In this document: positions 1-6,862 of the stretch, in pieces | Layout: every line of letters begins with the position of its first letter | Position numbering within the stretch: the stretch's first letter is position 1 | Assembly (NCBI GenBank): GCA_965247225.1 | Contig: CBDFGT010000035.1 | Coordinates: 1-8,276, forward strand | DNA: 8,276 nucleotides | Direction of reading: 5' to 3' | Origin: CBDFGT01 sp965247225 | GTDB lineage: Bacteria > Pseudomonadota > Alphaproteobacteria > Rhizobiales > Rhizobiaceae | Notes under the pieces: generated by a model | What the model saw: only the letters and a program-made list of their open reading frames with translations | Told to the model about the DNA's origin: nothing | The model's database searches: none | Position numbers and translations under genes: made by a program

Positions 1-66
1 CGCAAGCGCGGCATTCCAGCCAAAAACCAACGGCAACATCGCCGAAACAACCCACTTCATTCGCAT
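1..66 (-). CDS. Exported protein, N-terminal signal peptide only (runs off left edge)
   Basis: The reading frame starts at ATG 66-64 and stays open to base 1, giving 22 codons. The residues have the layout of a Sec signal peptide: a short basic start (MRMK), a hydrophobic core (VVSAMLPLVFG) and a small-residue cleavage region ending AALA at the window edge. An AGGAGA ribosome-binding site lies at 77-72, five bases before the ATG, and fixes this start. It lies downstream of topB on the same strand with a gap of 123 bases, so it could be a later gene of the same transcript or have its own promoter. The mature protein is outside the window and its function cannot be told. The signal peptide plus ribosome-binding site make the gene itself likely, although it is too short to prove. 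Confidence 0.72.
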   Translation of the reverse strand, partial: MRMKWVVSAMLPLVFGWNAALA

Positions 67-146
67 GAACGTCTCCTGTCAGAATTCCAAAAAGTCCCGT
101 TAATTCGCCTGGTATGCAAATCAAGCCAAAATGCCCATATTCGAGA

Positions 147-175
147 CATTGGCACCTTGCGTTCCGGCGCCAATG
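147..175 (-). other. Hairpin between topB and the exported-protein gene
   Basis: Bases 147-156 and 166-175 form an inverted repeat of ten pairs around a nine-base loop. Read as minus-strand RNA all ten positions pair, with one G-U wobble. Read as plus-strand RNA the same position is an A-C mismatch. The structure therefore fits a leftward transcript, that is, the 3' end of topB. No U-tract follows directly, so it is not a textbook intrinsic terminator. It could be a weak or Rho-assisted terminator, an mRNA-stability hairpin, or an element controlling the downstream gene. Confidence 0.4.
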
Positions 176-189
176 ATTGTCAAATTAAT

Positions 190-3003
190 TCACGCCTTTT
201 CCGAGGCTTTCGGACCAAATCCAGGGCGTTTTCCAACACTTTTCGAATCGGGCTTTGCCGCGCGCGCTGGCCAAATGGCATTCCCGCATCCGGTTTTGGT
301 TTTTGCATCATACTGATCGCATGACAGGAAACGCTGACCTTTGCTGTCACCTTTCGATATCACGCGCGTGCGCATGTGGCCCTTGCCGCATTTCGTGCAA
401 AGATCTCCATCACCGGGCATCTTCTCTACCGCCACTTCCGGCCATTTGATGTATTGGCAGCTGGCAGGATTATCCCTGATATTCTGGTTACAGGAGAGAA
501 ACCTCTTGCCTTTGTGGCCGCCAGAACGAATTAAAACGGTCTTCAGGCGTCCCTTTCCACATTGAGGACACGCATCACCATCCCCCGGCAACGGCTCGAT
601 TTTGTCTTCCGGCCACTGGGAATGACGACAACTGTCCGGCTTGTCCTTGTTGAACTGATCGCATGCCAAAAAGCGCTTTCCCTTGTGCTCTCCGGCATGG
701 ATCATGACCGTTTTCAGGCGTCCTTTTCCGCACTTCGGGCACGCATCACCATCCCCGGGCAATGCCTCGACTTTTACCGCATCAGCCCATTCGACATAGC
801 CACAATTATCGGGATGATCCTTTACCCACCGGTCGCAGGACAAGTATTTCTTGGTGTCGCCAGGCTTTCCGGCAACCTTTGTCCTCAAATGCCCCTTTCC
901 GCATTTCGGGCACAGGTTTCCATCTCCTGGAAGAGGCTCGTAATGTCTTCCAAATTCGGACACCGGTTGGACAATGTTCCGGCAGGCATCAATATCGGAA
1001 AACCGGACTTCACTGCAGCGCAGGTACCGGCGACCGGCAAACCGCCCATCCGGAACCAGGAACGTTTTCATGGTGCCTTTTTTGCAGAACTTGCAGGTTT
1101 CGCCATCGCCTGGAAGCGGATCGGCCACGACACCCTTGATCGCTATGCTTTCATTTCGCAATTGATCAACGCGCTTGCGCAGGGTCTCTGTTTGCCTGGA
1201 AATAAACTGATCTACAGTTAATTCACCCTTGTAAATGCGCTCCAGCGCGTCTTCCCACAAAGCTGTCATGCCGGGGTCCGGAATATCCGGAGGCAAGATA
1301 TCGATCAGCGACTGCCCGGTTTCCGTCGAGATAATGAACTTCTTGTCTCGTTTGAGGAAGTTGCGCGAAAGCAGATTTTCAATAATCGATGCGCGTGTTG
1401 CTTCCTGACCGATGCCTTTGGAATCTTTCAGTCGCTCCTTGACGCGCGGATCGGTCACAAAGCGATGCACATTGAGCATGGCATCGATCAAGGTAGCGTC
1501 TGTAAAGCGACCTGGCGGCGTTGTCCGCTTGGCCTGTACGGTCACTGCTTTGGCCGTTACGGGATCCGCCTGCGCCATGACCGGAAGGGCATTGCTGAGT
1601 TCGTCATCGTCATCCTTGGCCGCCGCATGAAAAACCCGGCGCCAACCTTCATCAACCGGACGTTTGCCCTTGCCGCGGAAGTGGTGAATGCCGATCTTCA
1701 AATCAGCTGTTTGCGTCTCGTAGCGGTATGGCGGGTAGAACTGGGCGATAAAAGCCCGCGAAATCAGATCAAAAACCTTCTTCTCGACATCGCTCATTCC
1801 GGCAAGGGCCTCAGGCGTGGCATAAGAAGTCGGAATGATGGCATGGTGATCAGATACTTTCGCATCATCCCAAGCCGGCGATTTCAGCGACCCATTGGCA
1901 CCCTTGGCCGCTTCAGCAACAGGAGCGTATCCGCACAGGGCTTTCAAGATGCCAGGGGCCTGATCCGTCAAGATGACTTTTGGCAGATACCGGCTGTCGG
2001 TACGGGGGTAGGTGGTCACCTTGTGCTTTTCGTAGAGCGCCTGCGCCACATCAATTGTCTGCTTGGCCGTCAGGCCGATTTTATTGGAGCAGTCCATCTG
2101 CAGGGCAGAGAGTGAATAGGGCAGGGGCGGAGAAACAGACTTTGGCGCCTTGACATAAGATGAGACGACACCGGTCTTTCCGGCTACTTCATTCATGATC
2201 CTGGATGCTACGGTCCTGTCGACGAGGCGCCCTTCGGAATCCAGCCCGTCAAGATCCTTCGGGATGACGTAGGAAGCCTCGAATTCACCGTTTGCATGCA
2301 GGAATGTCCCGGCCGGGAGATAATGGTCGACTGCGCGAAACTTTGAAATTTCCCGGTCACGATCCACCACGATTTTGAGGGTTGGCGTCTGCACGCGGCC
2401 GATGGAAATAACACCGCGCCCGCCGGCCAACTGCGCCTTGTAGGTAAAAAATCGCGTCAGGTTGATCCCGTGAATCCAGTCCGCCCGTTGACGACATACC
2501 GCCGCGCTATAGAGGTTTTCTTTGGTGGAATTTGGAAAAACACCGCGGATGCCCGCTTCAACATCCTTCGGGGCATATGAGGAAATCCAAAGCCGAGAAA
2601 CCTTGGGTTCAAATGGATTTACACCCGCTTCATACAGCAGCTCGTCGACAAGCAATTGACCTTCCCGCTCGGCGTCGCCGGCGTTGACCAGTTTGCCAGC
2701 GCCTTTGACAAGATCGAGCACGATTTTCAGATGCTGCCTGCTCGATTCAATCGGTTCGAGCACCCACTTGGTAGGCACAAATGGCAATTTTTCATAAAAG
2801 ATTGCCCAGCTTTTCAGAGACGAATCATAGCTCTCCGGAGGGGCATTCTCGTACATGTGGCCGAAAAGCCATGTCACGCGGTCCGGACCGACTGTCAGAT
2901 AACCACCATTTTTCGCAATAGCGGCATTATGAACGGCACTCAAACCTTCAGAAATGGCCCTTGCCATTGACGGTTTTTCTGCAATGAACAGTCGATAGCT
3001 CAT
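190..3003 (-). CDS. topB: DNA topoisomerase III (type IA) with five C-terminal zinc ribbons
   Basis: A type IA topoisomerase: it cuts one DNA strand through a tyrosine-phosphate link and passes another strand, which separates linked DNA circles and replication intermediates. Residues count from ATG 3003 (937 aa). The TOPRIM start is RLFIAEKPSMARAI with Glu9, and the acidic motif is AGDAEREGQ (Asp110, Glu112, Glu114). Other core motifs are RADWIHGINLTR (173-184), SIGRVQTPTL (200-209), the active-site TTYPRTDSRYLP with Tyr332, DHHAIIPT (385-392) and GIGQEATRASII (530-541). These match E. coli TopB in order and spacing. Residues 630-911 form five zinc-ribbon repeats, followed by a basic tail. 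E. coli TopB (about 650 aa) lacks this array. A TTG at 3063 would add 20 residues, but family proteins begin at the ATG's MSYRLF. Topoisomerase III genes are common on conjugative plasmids and integrative elements. The second Asp of the usual DxDxE motif is Glu here. Confidence 0.95.
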   Translation of the reverse strand: MSYRLFIAEKPSMARAISEGLSAVHNAAIAKNGGYLTVGPDRVTWLFGHMYENAPPESYDSSLKSWAIFYEKLPFVPTKWVLEPIESSRQHLKIVLDLVKGAGKLVNAGDAEREGQLLVDELLYEAGVNPFEPKVSRLWISSYAPKDVEAGIRGVFPNSTKENLYSAAVCRQRADWIHGINLTRFFTYKAQLAGGRGVISIGRVQTPTLKIVVDRDREISKFRAVDHYLPAGTFLHANGEFEASYVIPKDLDGLDSEGRLVDRTVASRIMNEVAGKTGVVSSYVKAPKSVSPPLPYSLSALQMDCSNKIGLTAKQTIDVAQALYEKHKVTTYPRTDSRYLPKVILTDQAPGILKALCGYAPVAEAAKGANGSLKSPAWDDAKVSDHHAIIPTSYATPEALAGMSDVEKKVFDLISRAFIAQFYPPYRYETQTADLKIGIHHFRGKGKRPVDEGWRRVFHAAAKDDDDELSNALPVMAQADPVTAKAVTVQAKRTTPPGRFTDATLIDAMLNVHRFVTDPRVKERLKDSKGIGQEATRASIIENLLSRNFLKRDKKFIISTETGQSLIDILPPDIPDPGMTALWEDALERIYKGELTVDQFISRQTETLRKRVDQLRNESIAIKGVVADPLPGDGETCKFCKKGTMKTFLVPDGRFAGRRYLRCSEVRFSDIDACRNIVQPVSEFGRHYEPLPGDGNLCPKCGKGHLRTKVAGKPGDTKKYLSCDRWVKDHPDNCGYVEWADAVKVEALPGDGDACPKCGKGRLKTVMIHAGEHKGKRFLACDQFNKDKPDSCRHSQWPEDKIEPLPGDGDACPQCGKGRLKTVLIRSGGHKGKRFLSCNQNIRDNPASCQYIKWPEVAVEKMPGDGDLCTKCGKGHMRTRVISKGDSKGQRFLSCDQYDAKTKTGCGNAIWPARAAKPDSKSVGKRPGFGPKASEKA
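271..1116 (-). repeat. Five tandem zinc-ribbon coding repeats in topB
   Basis: The 3' part of topB encodes five copies of a module of about 50 aa. Each opens with (L/M)PGDG, then C-x2-C-x-K-G, then a (F/Y)-L-x-C motif and a last Cys before a hydrophobic end, Trp in four copies. Each copy therefore has four cysteines placed to bind one zinc. Copies start at 1116, 933, 762, 591 and 420. Copies 2 to 5 are spaced exactly 171 bases (57 codons) apart; copy 1 to copy 2 is 183 bases. Copies 3 and 4 are closest, sharing 34 of 50 residues by my count and much of their DNA, which points to relatively late duplication. Copy 1 is the most divergent: CKFCKKG, and no final Trp. In type IA topoisomerases such ribbons bind single-stranded DNA or partner proteins. 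Confidence 0.93.
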
Positions 3004-3178
3004 GAATGACCACAAATTATTGGCACCAAATTCCCTTTTCCTATGGAAGAAAGGCAGGGTCAATCACCAAACAGATTAAAGTAGTGAACAAACAAAGATT
3101 GTCGCTACGGCATGCATTATTTGAGAAAACGCCCGGTGGAAAAGGCCAAAACCATTTGCGCTGAAGGAAATTCAAGCT
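3004..3178. promoter_or_regulatory. Divergent intergenic region between topB and the acyl-synthase gene
   Basis: These 175 bases separate two genes that start in opposite directions, so promoters for both must lie here or just inside the flanking genes. I find no sigma-70 pair good enough to name. The stretch is AT-rich around 3061-3110. The rightward gene has an AAGGA ribosome-binding site at 3164-3168. The leftward topB has no strong one before its ATG at 3003. Assignment as regulatory rests on gene arrangement only. Confidence 0.45.
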
Positions 3179-4009
3179 ATGTTTCGGAACGGAACACCGG
3201 GCCACATGAATAAGAAGCCTGGCAATGAAGAGAGTGACATGCATTTCACGCCTGCAGACATAGAATTCCGGATTGCCCGGGATGAGGAAACCAAAGCCAC
3301 AATCTATCGTTTTCGAAACGATGTCTTTCATGCCCGCGGTGAAATGATCGAACCCGACCCAACCGGATTGTTCAGGGATGCATTTGAAGAAACCGGCGAT
3401 CTGTTTGGCATGCATGTCAACGATCAATTGATTGGATCTGTCCGCATTCACGTTGGCGGCCCAGGACTTCCACCCACACCAAGCAGCTTGAGTTTTGGCG
3501 AGGTCACAGCACCTATTGTGGAGGCTGGCGAATACTATGTCGACCCGACCCGGATTTGCATTTCACCGGAATTCGACCAATCCCACCCGATGATGCTGAT
3601 CAAGACGGCCGTGCGTTTCGTCGTCATGGCAGTTGATCACTTCGACACGGACTGGATCATTGCGCCTGTCAGGAGGCTGCACAAGCCATTCTATGAGCGT
3701 CAGTTCGACTTCGACCAACTCGCTTCCCTGCGCCCTGTTCCAAGGCTGATTGAGCCACTTCTGTTGATGGGAAGCCAGACGGAAGGAATGCGCCAGAAAA
3801 TCTACTCGACGCGGCCGTTTTTTGAATCCACGGACGCCGAACGCCGGCGGATTTTCTCGCAATCAACCCGCTATCCAAGATTGGGTGCGATAAATCGCGC
3901 GCGTCACCGCACATCGGCAAGCAGTGCCAGCACAATGGTCGAGATTTCACGGTCAAGTTCCGCCCGACCGGTTTCAGAAAGCGCAATGGACTCTGCCGCT
4001 GCCACATAA
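3179..4009 (+). CDS. LuxI/FeeM-like N-acyl synthase (acyl-homoserine-lactone or N-acyl-amino-acid synthase fold)
   Basis: A 276-aa protein resembling the acyltransferase superfamily that includes LuxI autoinducer synthases and FeeM N-acyl-amino-acid synthases, which move a fatty acyl chain from acyl-ACP to an amino compound. The features are YRFRNDVF (43-50), an acidic stretch FEETGDLFGMHV (69-80), GSVRIH (86-91) ending the central strand, and EAGEYYVDPTRICISPEF (115-132), which matches the strand bearing the conserved Glu/Arg pair in LuxI-type enzymes. The substrate cannot be read from sequence and no luxR-type regulator is visible. The ATG at 3179 has AAGGA ten bases upstream. The ATG at 3239 (MHFTPAD) has GAAGAGAG before it and is a possible shorter start. 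The last 35 residues are Ser/Ala-rich and antisense to the next gene, with an overlap of 106 bases, and may be an unconserved extension. The family call is from motif reading only. Confidence 0.72.
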   Translation: MFRNGTPGHMNKKPGNEESDMHFTPADIEFRIARDEETKATIYRFRNDVFHARGEMIEPDPTGLFRDAFEETGDLFGMHVNDQLIGSVRIHVGGPGLPPTPSSLSFGEVTAPIVEAGEYYVDPTRICISPEFDQSHPMMLIKTAVRFVVMAVDHFDTDWIIAPVRRLHKPFYERQFDFDQLASLRPVPRLIEPLLLMGSQTEGMRQKIYSTRPFFESTDAERRRIFSQSTRYPRLGAINRARHRTSASSASTMVEISRSSSARPVSESAMDSAAAT

Positions 4010-4841
4010 TCCCTGTTGCGGTCTTTGATCGAGAAATAACCGGCCTGTGCGTCACGGCGCGGCAGCAGGATGCCAAACTTGTCAAAGGCCCTGCAGAACG
4101 ACACGATCTCTGCCTGCGGCCTTTCACGCGCGCTCGACCAGCAAGTTCTGGATTCGCCTTCCAGACCATCAACACCGTCAGATTGATAGACAGACCTTGC
4201 AAAGGTGACAGCGACCGAGACGTGACCCTTGTCACGTTCCAAAGCCTTGGCACTGCGCAACGCAGAGCTTGCCGTCACTTCGGCGCCCAGCAGCAGCGCT
4301 GTATCAAGGTCAAGCAATTCAATCGAATCCGGACTTGTCCGGGTCGCCAGAACAACCACATCGTCAGGGTAACCCAGTCTTGCAATGTATGACCCGACAA
4401 CGGCATTAGCCACATTGCTTCCCGCTGGATTTTCATCGTTGAATGCAGCATGAAAACCGATACTGGCATCTGCAACCATTCGACGTTCTGTGCCAGCGAG
4501 CCAGATGAGAGCGCAGGACGAAAAGCAAGTCTTGCCGGCACCCACTTCTGTCGTGATCTGGCGCGAGCGCACATAGGATCCAATGCGCAGCGCTTCGAGC
4601 AGACTGCCTCCTGGAGAGATGAAAGATGCAGCGTGACCGGGCCAGGCCGATCGCCAACGATGTCAAGAAATTTTCCCGCATCTGCGTCGAGCAACTCTCC
4701 ATGCAGAAACACGTGCTGCACGGGACCGGCCTGCACGCTGGTAAAGCCTGCGGATAAGGAAAAATCGACACAGAAAAGCCAGGCAACAAGTGCCGGAAGA
4801 ACACGCTTCAGGACGGTATCAAGGCACCATCGGCTCGTCAT
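3904..4841 (-). pseudogene. Periplasmic ClpP-like (COG3904-like) protein gene, broken by a frameshift
   Basis: Two adjacent frames together encode one ClpP/crotonase-fold protein. The first frame, from ATG 4841 to 4617 (75 aa), has a signal peptide (basic start to KR at 12-13, core VLPALVAWLF, possible cleavage near VQA) and HVFLHGELLDADAGK. The second frame, from 4614 to TGA 3904 (236 aa), continues with PGGSLLEALRIGSYVRS, then TCFSSCALIWLAGTE and ADASIGFHAAF. These match the family's Pro-Gly-Gly loop, nucleophile Ser (Ser107 of the joined 311 aa) and catalytic His (His129). Bases 4615-4616 are two extra bases in a CT run, equivalent to a -1 change, and break the gene. With frame restored the protein looks complete. 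The 5' end overlaps the preceding 89-aa gene by 23 bases, so the two were probably translated together. The cause may be a real mutation, phase variation or a sequencing error. The second frame alone has only a weak internal GTG start (4572). Confidence 0.82.
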
Positions 4842-5088
4842 GGGGACAATCACTTTCCCAATCATCGAGTACATCATCACCCAAGGAGCTTTGGTCGAAA
4901 TTGGCAGCAATTCCAATATCAGCGAGGTGAGCCTTCGCAATATCCTGAGCCATCGCATGCACGTCCACCAGCAGCTTGAATGGGGAGACATATGCGGATG
5001 CTGGTATGACTGACGAAGCCTTTTCCTGATCCTCGCTCGATACGAAAACTATCTCGTAATACCTGTCGTTTTCTTGATTTCCAGACAT
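4819..5088 (-). CDS. Hypothetical protein, 89 aa, acidic
   Basis: I do not recognise this protein. It starts MSGNQENDRYYEIVFVSS and ends with a run rich in Asp and Glu (DDVLDDWESD). No signal peptide or membrane segment is visible, so it is probably cytoplasmic. ATG 5088 is chosen because AGGGTGAGG lies just before it; the TTG at 5115 would add nine residues and has no ribosome-binding site. Its stop codon lies 23 bases inside the start of the ClpP-like gene, and the 126-aa gene ends 50 bases upstream, so the three genes are probably one leftward transcript. The overlap supports this being a real gene rather than a chance frame. Confidence 0.62.
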   Translation of the reverse strand: MSGNQENDRYYEIVFVSSEDQEKASSVIPASAYVSPFKLLVDVHAMAQDIAKAHLADIGIAANFDQSSLGDDVLDDWESDCPHDEPMVP

Positions 5089-5138
5089 CACCCTCACCCT
5101 ATTTGTTGACTTCAATTGTACGGCGGAAGTTCAAAAAA

Positions 5139-5519
5139 TCAAAAGGTATACTTGACCTGAATGTCCGGAATATCATTCTTCCGGCCTGAAAAATTTCCAC
5201 AAAACTCTTCGTAATTGATCTTCTGATCAATGTCCTTGAGAATGCCGCTGACTTGCAAGGAAGCGAACCTCAAATCAAGGATGACTTTCCGGTAGTGAGC
5301 GTCATTGGCAACACCTGCAGCACCAAGTTCCGCAAATTCCACCTGGCGCCGGGCAATTTCTCTTTCGAAAACCGGCTTAATAGATGCGAAAACATCCCGT
5401 AAATCCGACCAGCTTGCAGACCGTCTCAGCCTTGAAGATAACTGGACCAGTTCGCAATCCGTTATCGCCGGTGCAGCGGCGCCAAGAAGAAAATTTGCCG
5501 TTCGCTTGTGATGGATCAT
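5139..5519 (-). CDS. Hypothetical protein, 126 aa
   Basis: No family recognised. The sequence opens MIHHKRTANFLLGAAAPAI, a basic start followed by a short hydrophobic stretch, which could be a weak export signal. The following TDC (Cys22) sits where a lipobox cysteine would, but Asp at -1 is against a lipoprotein. The rest reads as mostly helical and charged, with segments such as SWSDLRDVFASIKPVFERE, and ends IPDIQVKYTF. ATG 5519 is preferred over longer in-frame starts because it lies after the terminator of the upstream gene. Its upstream region has AGGA about eleven bases away, only a moderate ribosome-binding site. It is the first gene of the probable 126-aa / 89-aa / ClpP-like cluster. 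No promoter of its own is evident; transcription could come from a promoter in 5520-5547 or from readthrough. Confidence 0.6.
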   Translation of the reverse strand: MIHHKRTANFLLGAAAPAITDCELVQLSSRLRRSASWSDLRDVFASIKPVFEREIARRQVEFAELGAAGVANDAHYRKVILDLRFASLQVSGILKDIDQKINYEEFCGNFSGRKNDIPDIQVKYTF

Positions 5520-5547
5520 CTTCTGGATAATTCCTGCCCGGATACAG

Positions 5548-5571
5548 AAATGGCGGCTTTCGCCGCCATTT
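5548..5571 (-). terminator. Intrinsic terminator after the 421-aa gene
   Basis: Bases 5548-5557 (AAATGGCGGC) and 5562-5571 (GCCGCCATTT) form a perfect stem of ten pairs with a four-base loop. On the minus strand the GC-rich stem is entered through an A-tract and left through TTTCTG. It begins 26 bases after the stop codon of the 421-aa gene, the usual place for a terminator. It has near two-way symmetry (A-tract on one side, T-tract on the other), but no gene reads into it from the plus side. Confidence 0.82.
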
Positions 5572-5596
5572 TGAAGTCTCGAATTCCCTGACCCGA

Positions 5597-6862
5597 TTAC
5601 GGGCGCGGACCGCCGGCTTCGGCCGGAGCCTGCTGCTCCGGAGCATTGTCGCGGGACTTGCTGCGCACAGCAGCCATGACGCCGTTTTCCCAACGGTCCG
5701 AAGCCTTCTTGTCAAACTTGGCAGCGATTTCCGGCTGCTCCTGCATGAGGCGGGCCGTGATGATTTCTGCCGGACGGAACATCTTGCCGTCATTTGCCGG
5801 ATATGAACCGGTGCGGAACGGAGTGCCGTTTTCGCGGAAGAGGATCTTCGTCGTCATGGTGCGCACGCCGTCATGACGTGTAACAACCGAGCCGTCTTCG
5901 CGGGATTCGCGGTACTTCGAATAGAACGAGTTGTCGTTCTTTCCGCAACGAAGCAGGGTCGACGGGTCGTTCTTGTACTGATCCCAGACATTCGCCTTCG
6001 GCATCGAGTCCAGGCCGGTTTCGATTTTCATCGTCGGCATGACTTCGATGTAATTGCCGATTTCCGGGTCGCTGAAGTTCTTCAGAATGACATTGAGAAC
6101 GTCGCCGCCGCGCGCCTTGTAGTCGGCAACGATGTCGGCCGGAGCGCGATATTCATATTTGCCGGTTTCTTCGTTCTTCTTGGTGTAGTTCGACAGGCGG
6201 AAAGTTGCAGCATCACCATCGCTGGTGTCGATCACACGCACAACAACGCCGGGATCGCCAAGCATGCCCTGCGGGTCGTGGGCCAGGGAAGCTTCGATCT
6301 GCGCCCAGAATTCAGCTTCGTTCGCCGGCTGCGGATTTTCGCTGCCGAGGAAGACGACGGCATTCTGACCATAGATCTTGGAATGATCCGACTTGTCGGT
6401 GTGGTTTTCGATCAGCGTCGGGAAGGCTGTGACCAGCTGCTTCTTGTCGGCATCAATGTTGCCACGGGTGTAATCAGCAACCCAGCGGCTTTCAATCGCA
6501 CCGTCGGAGGCGAGGATGGCGTCTTCAAAAACGATCTGGCCTTCACCCGGGGTAATAGCCTTCACCCGGTTGACGTTGCCGACCATGTAATGGGCGATTT
6601 CCGGGCGCTTGTCATTGGCCTTGTCAAGAACGCTGAGACGAGCCTTCACGATGGTTGTCGGCATGCCGGTTTCCGGGTCAAATTCCGCAACAAGCGGGCC
6701 GGCGTTGTGCATCAGGACGCCTTCAACATAATCCTCTGCAGGATTGGGTTTGCGCGCATCGGCGACGTGAAAAGCCGTCACCTGAATAACGACATTGCCG
6801 ACAAACTTGTTGCCGGAACCGCCGGAACGGGCGGGATTGGATGGTGCGAGACCGAGGGCCAT
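5597..6862 (-). CDS. Protein of unknown function, 421 aa, strongly translated
   Basis: I do not recognise this protein. ATG 6862 (MALGLAPSNPARSGGSGNKF) is set by an excellent AAGGAG ribosome-binding site at 6875-6870, seven bases upstream; a longer frame to 6898 lacks support. No signal peptide or membrane helix is seen, so it is probably cytoplasmic. The N-terminus is Gly/Ser-rich and then alternates strand-like segments (NVVIQVTAFHVAD, YVEGVLMHNAGPLV, TIVKARLSVLD), so the fold may be largely beta, perhaps OB-like, which is speculation. The C-terminus is a Pro/Ala/Gly-rich tail (APEQQAPAEAGGPRP) after a basic helix ending AAVRSKSRD. Such disordered tails occur on single-stranded-DNA-binding proteins, but this one lacks their acidic hydrophobic tip. 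Its own terminator, strong ribosome-binding site and GC-rich third codon positions suggest steady, high expression. Its frame is open for more than 1.2 kb with normal composition. Confidence 0.85.
   Translation of the reverse strand: MALGLAPSNPARSGGSGNKFVGNVVIQVTAFHVADARKPNPAEDYVEGVLMHNAGPLVAEFDPETGMPTTIVKARLSVLDKANDKRPEIAHYMVGNVNRVKAITPGEGQIVFEDAILASDGAIESRWVADYTRGNIDADKKQLVTAFPTLIENHTDKSDHSKIYGQNAVVFLGSENPQPANEAEFWAQIEASLAHDPQGMLGDPGVVVRVIDTSDGDAATFRLSNYTKKNEETGKYEYRAPADIVADYKARGGDVLNVILKNFSDPEIGNYIEVMPTMKIETGLDSMPKANVWDQYKNDPSTLLRCGKNDNSFYSKYRESREDGSVVTRHDGVRTMTTKILFRENGTPFRTGSYPANDGKMFRPAEIITARLMQEQPEIAAKFDKKASDRWENGVMAAVRSKSRDNAPEQQAPAEAGGPRP

Noticed and set aside
562..1221. Open frame of 219 codons on the plus strand
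   Set aside because: It is antisense to the zinc-ribbon repeats of topB; repeated codons in the real gene keep this frame open. No ribosome-binding site is seen.
1465..2115. Open frame of 216 codons on the plus strand
   Set aside because: It is antisense to the topB catalytic core, whose motifs are all in place in the other strand.
4611..4620. Programmed ribosomal frameshifting as the explanation for the broken ClpP-like gene
   Set aside because: No classic slippery heptamer is present, and the AGGAGG-like sequence lies at the junction rather than at the stimulating distance upstream. Not excluded, but mutation or sequencing error is simpler.
4842..4991. N-terminal extension of the ClpP-like first frame (50 codons upstream of ATG 4841)
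   Set aside because: It overlaps the 89-aa gene in another frame, and the signal peptide would be buried inside the protein. ATG 4841 gives a normal exported protein.
4450..5013. Open frame of 187 codons on the plus strand
   Set aside because: It is antisense to the ClpP-like gene and the 89-aa gene and shows no coherent protein pattern.
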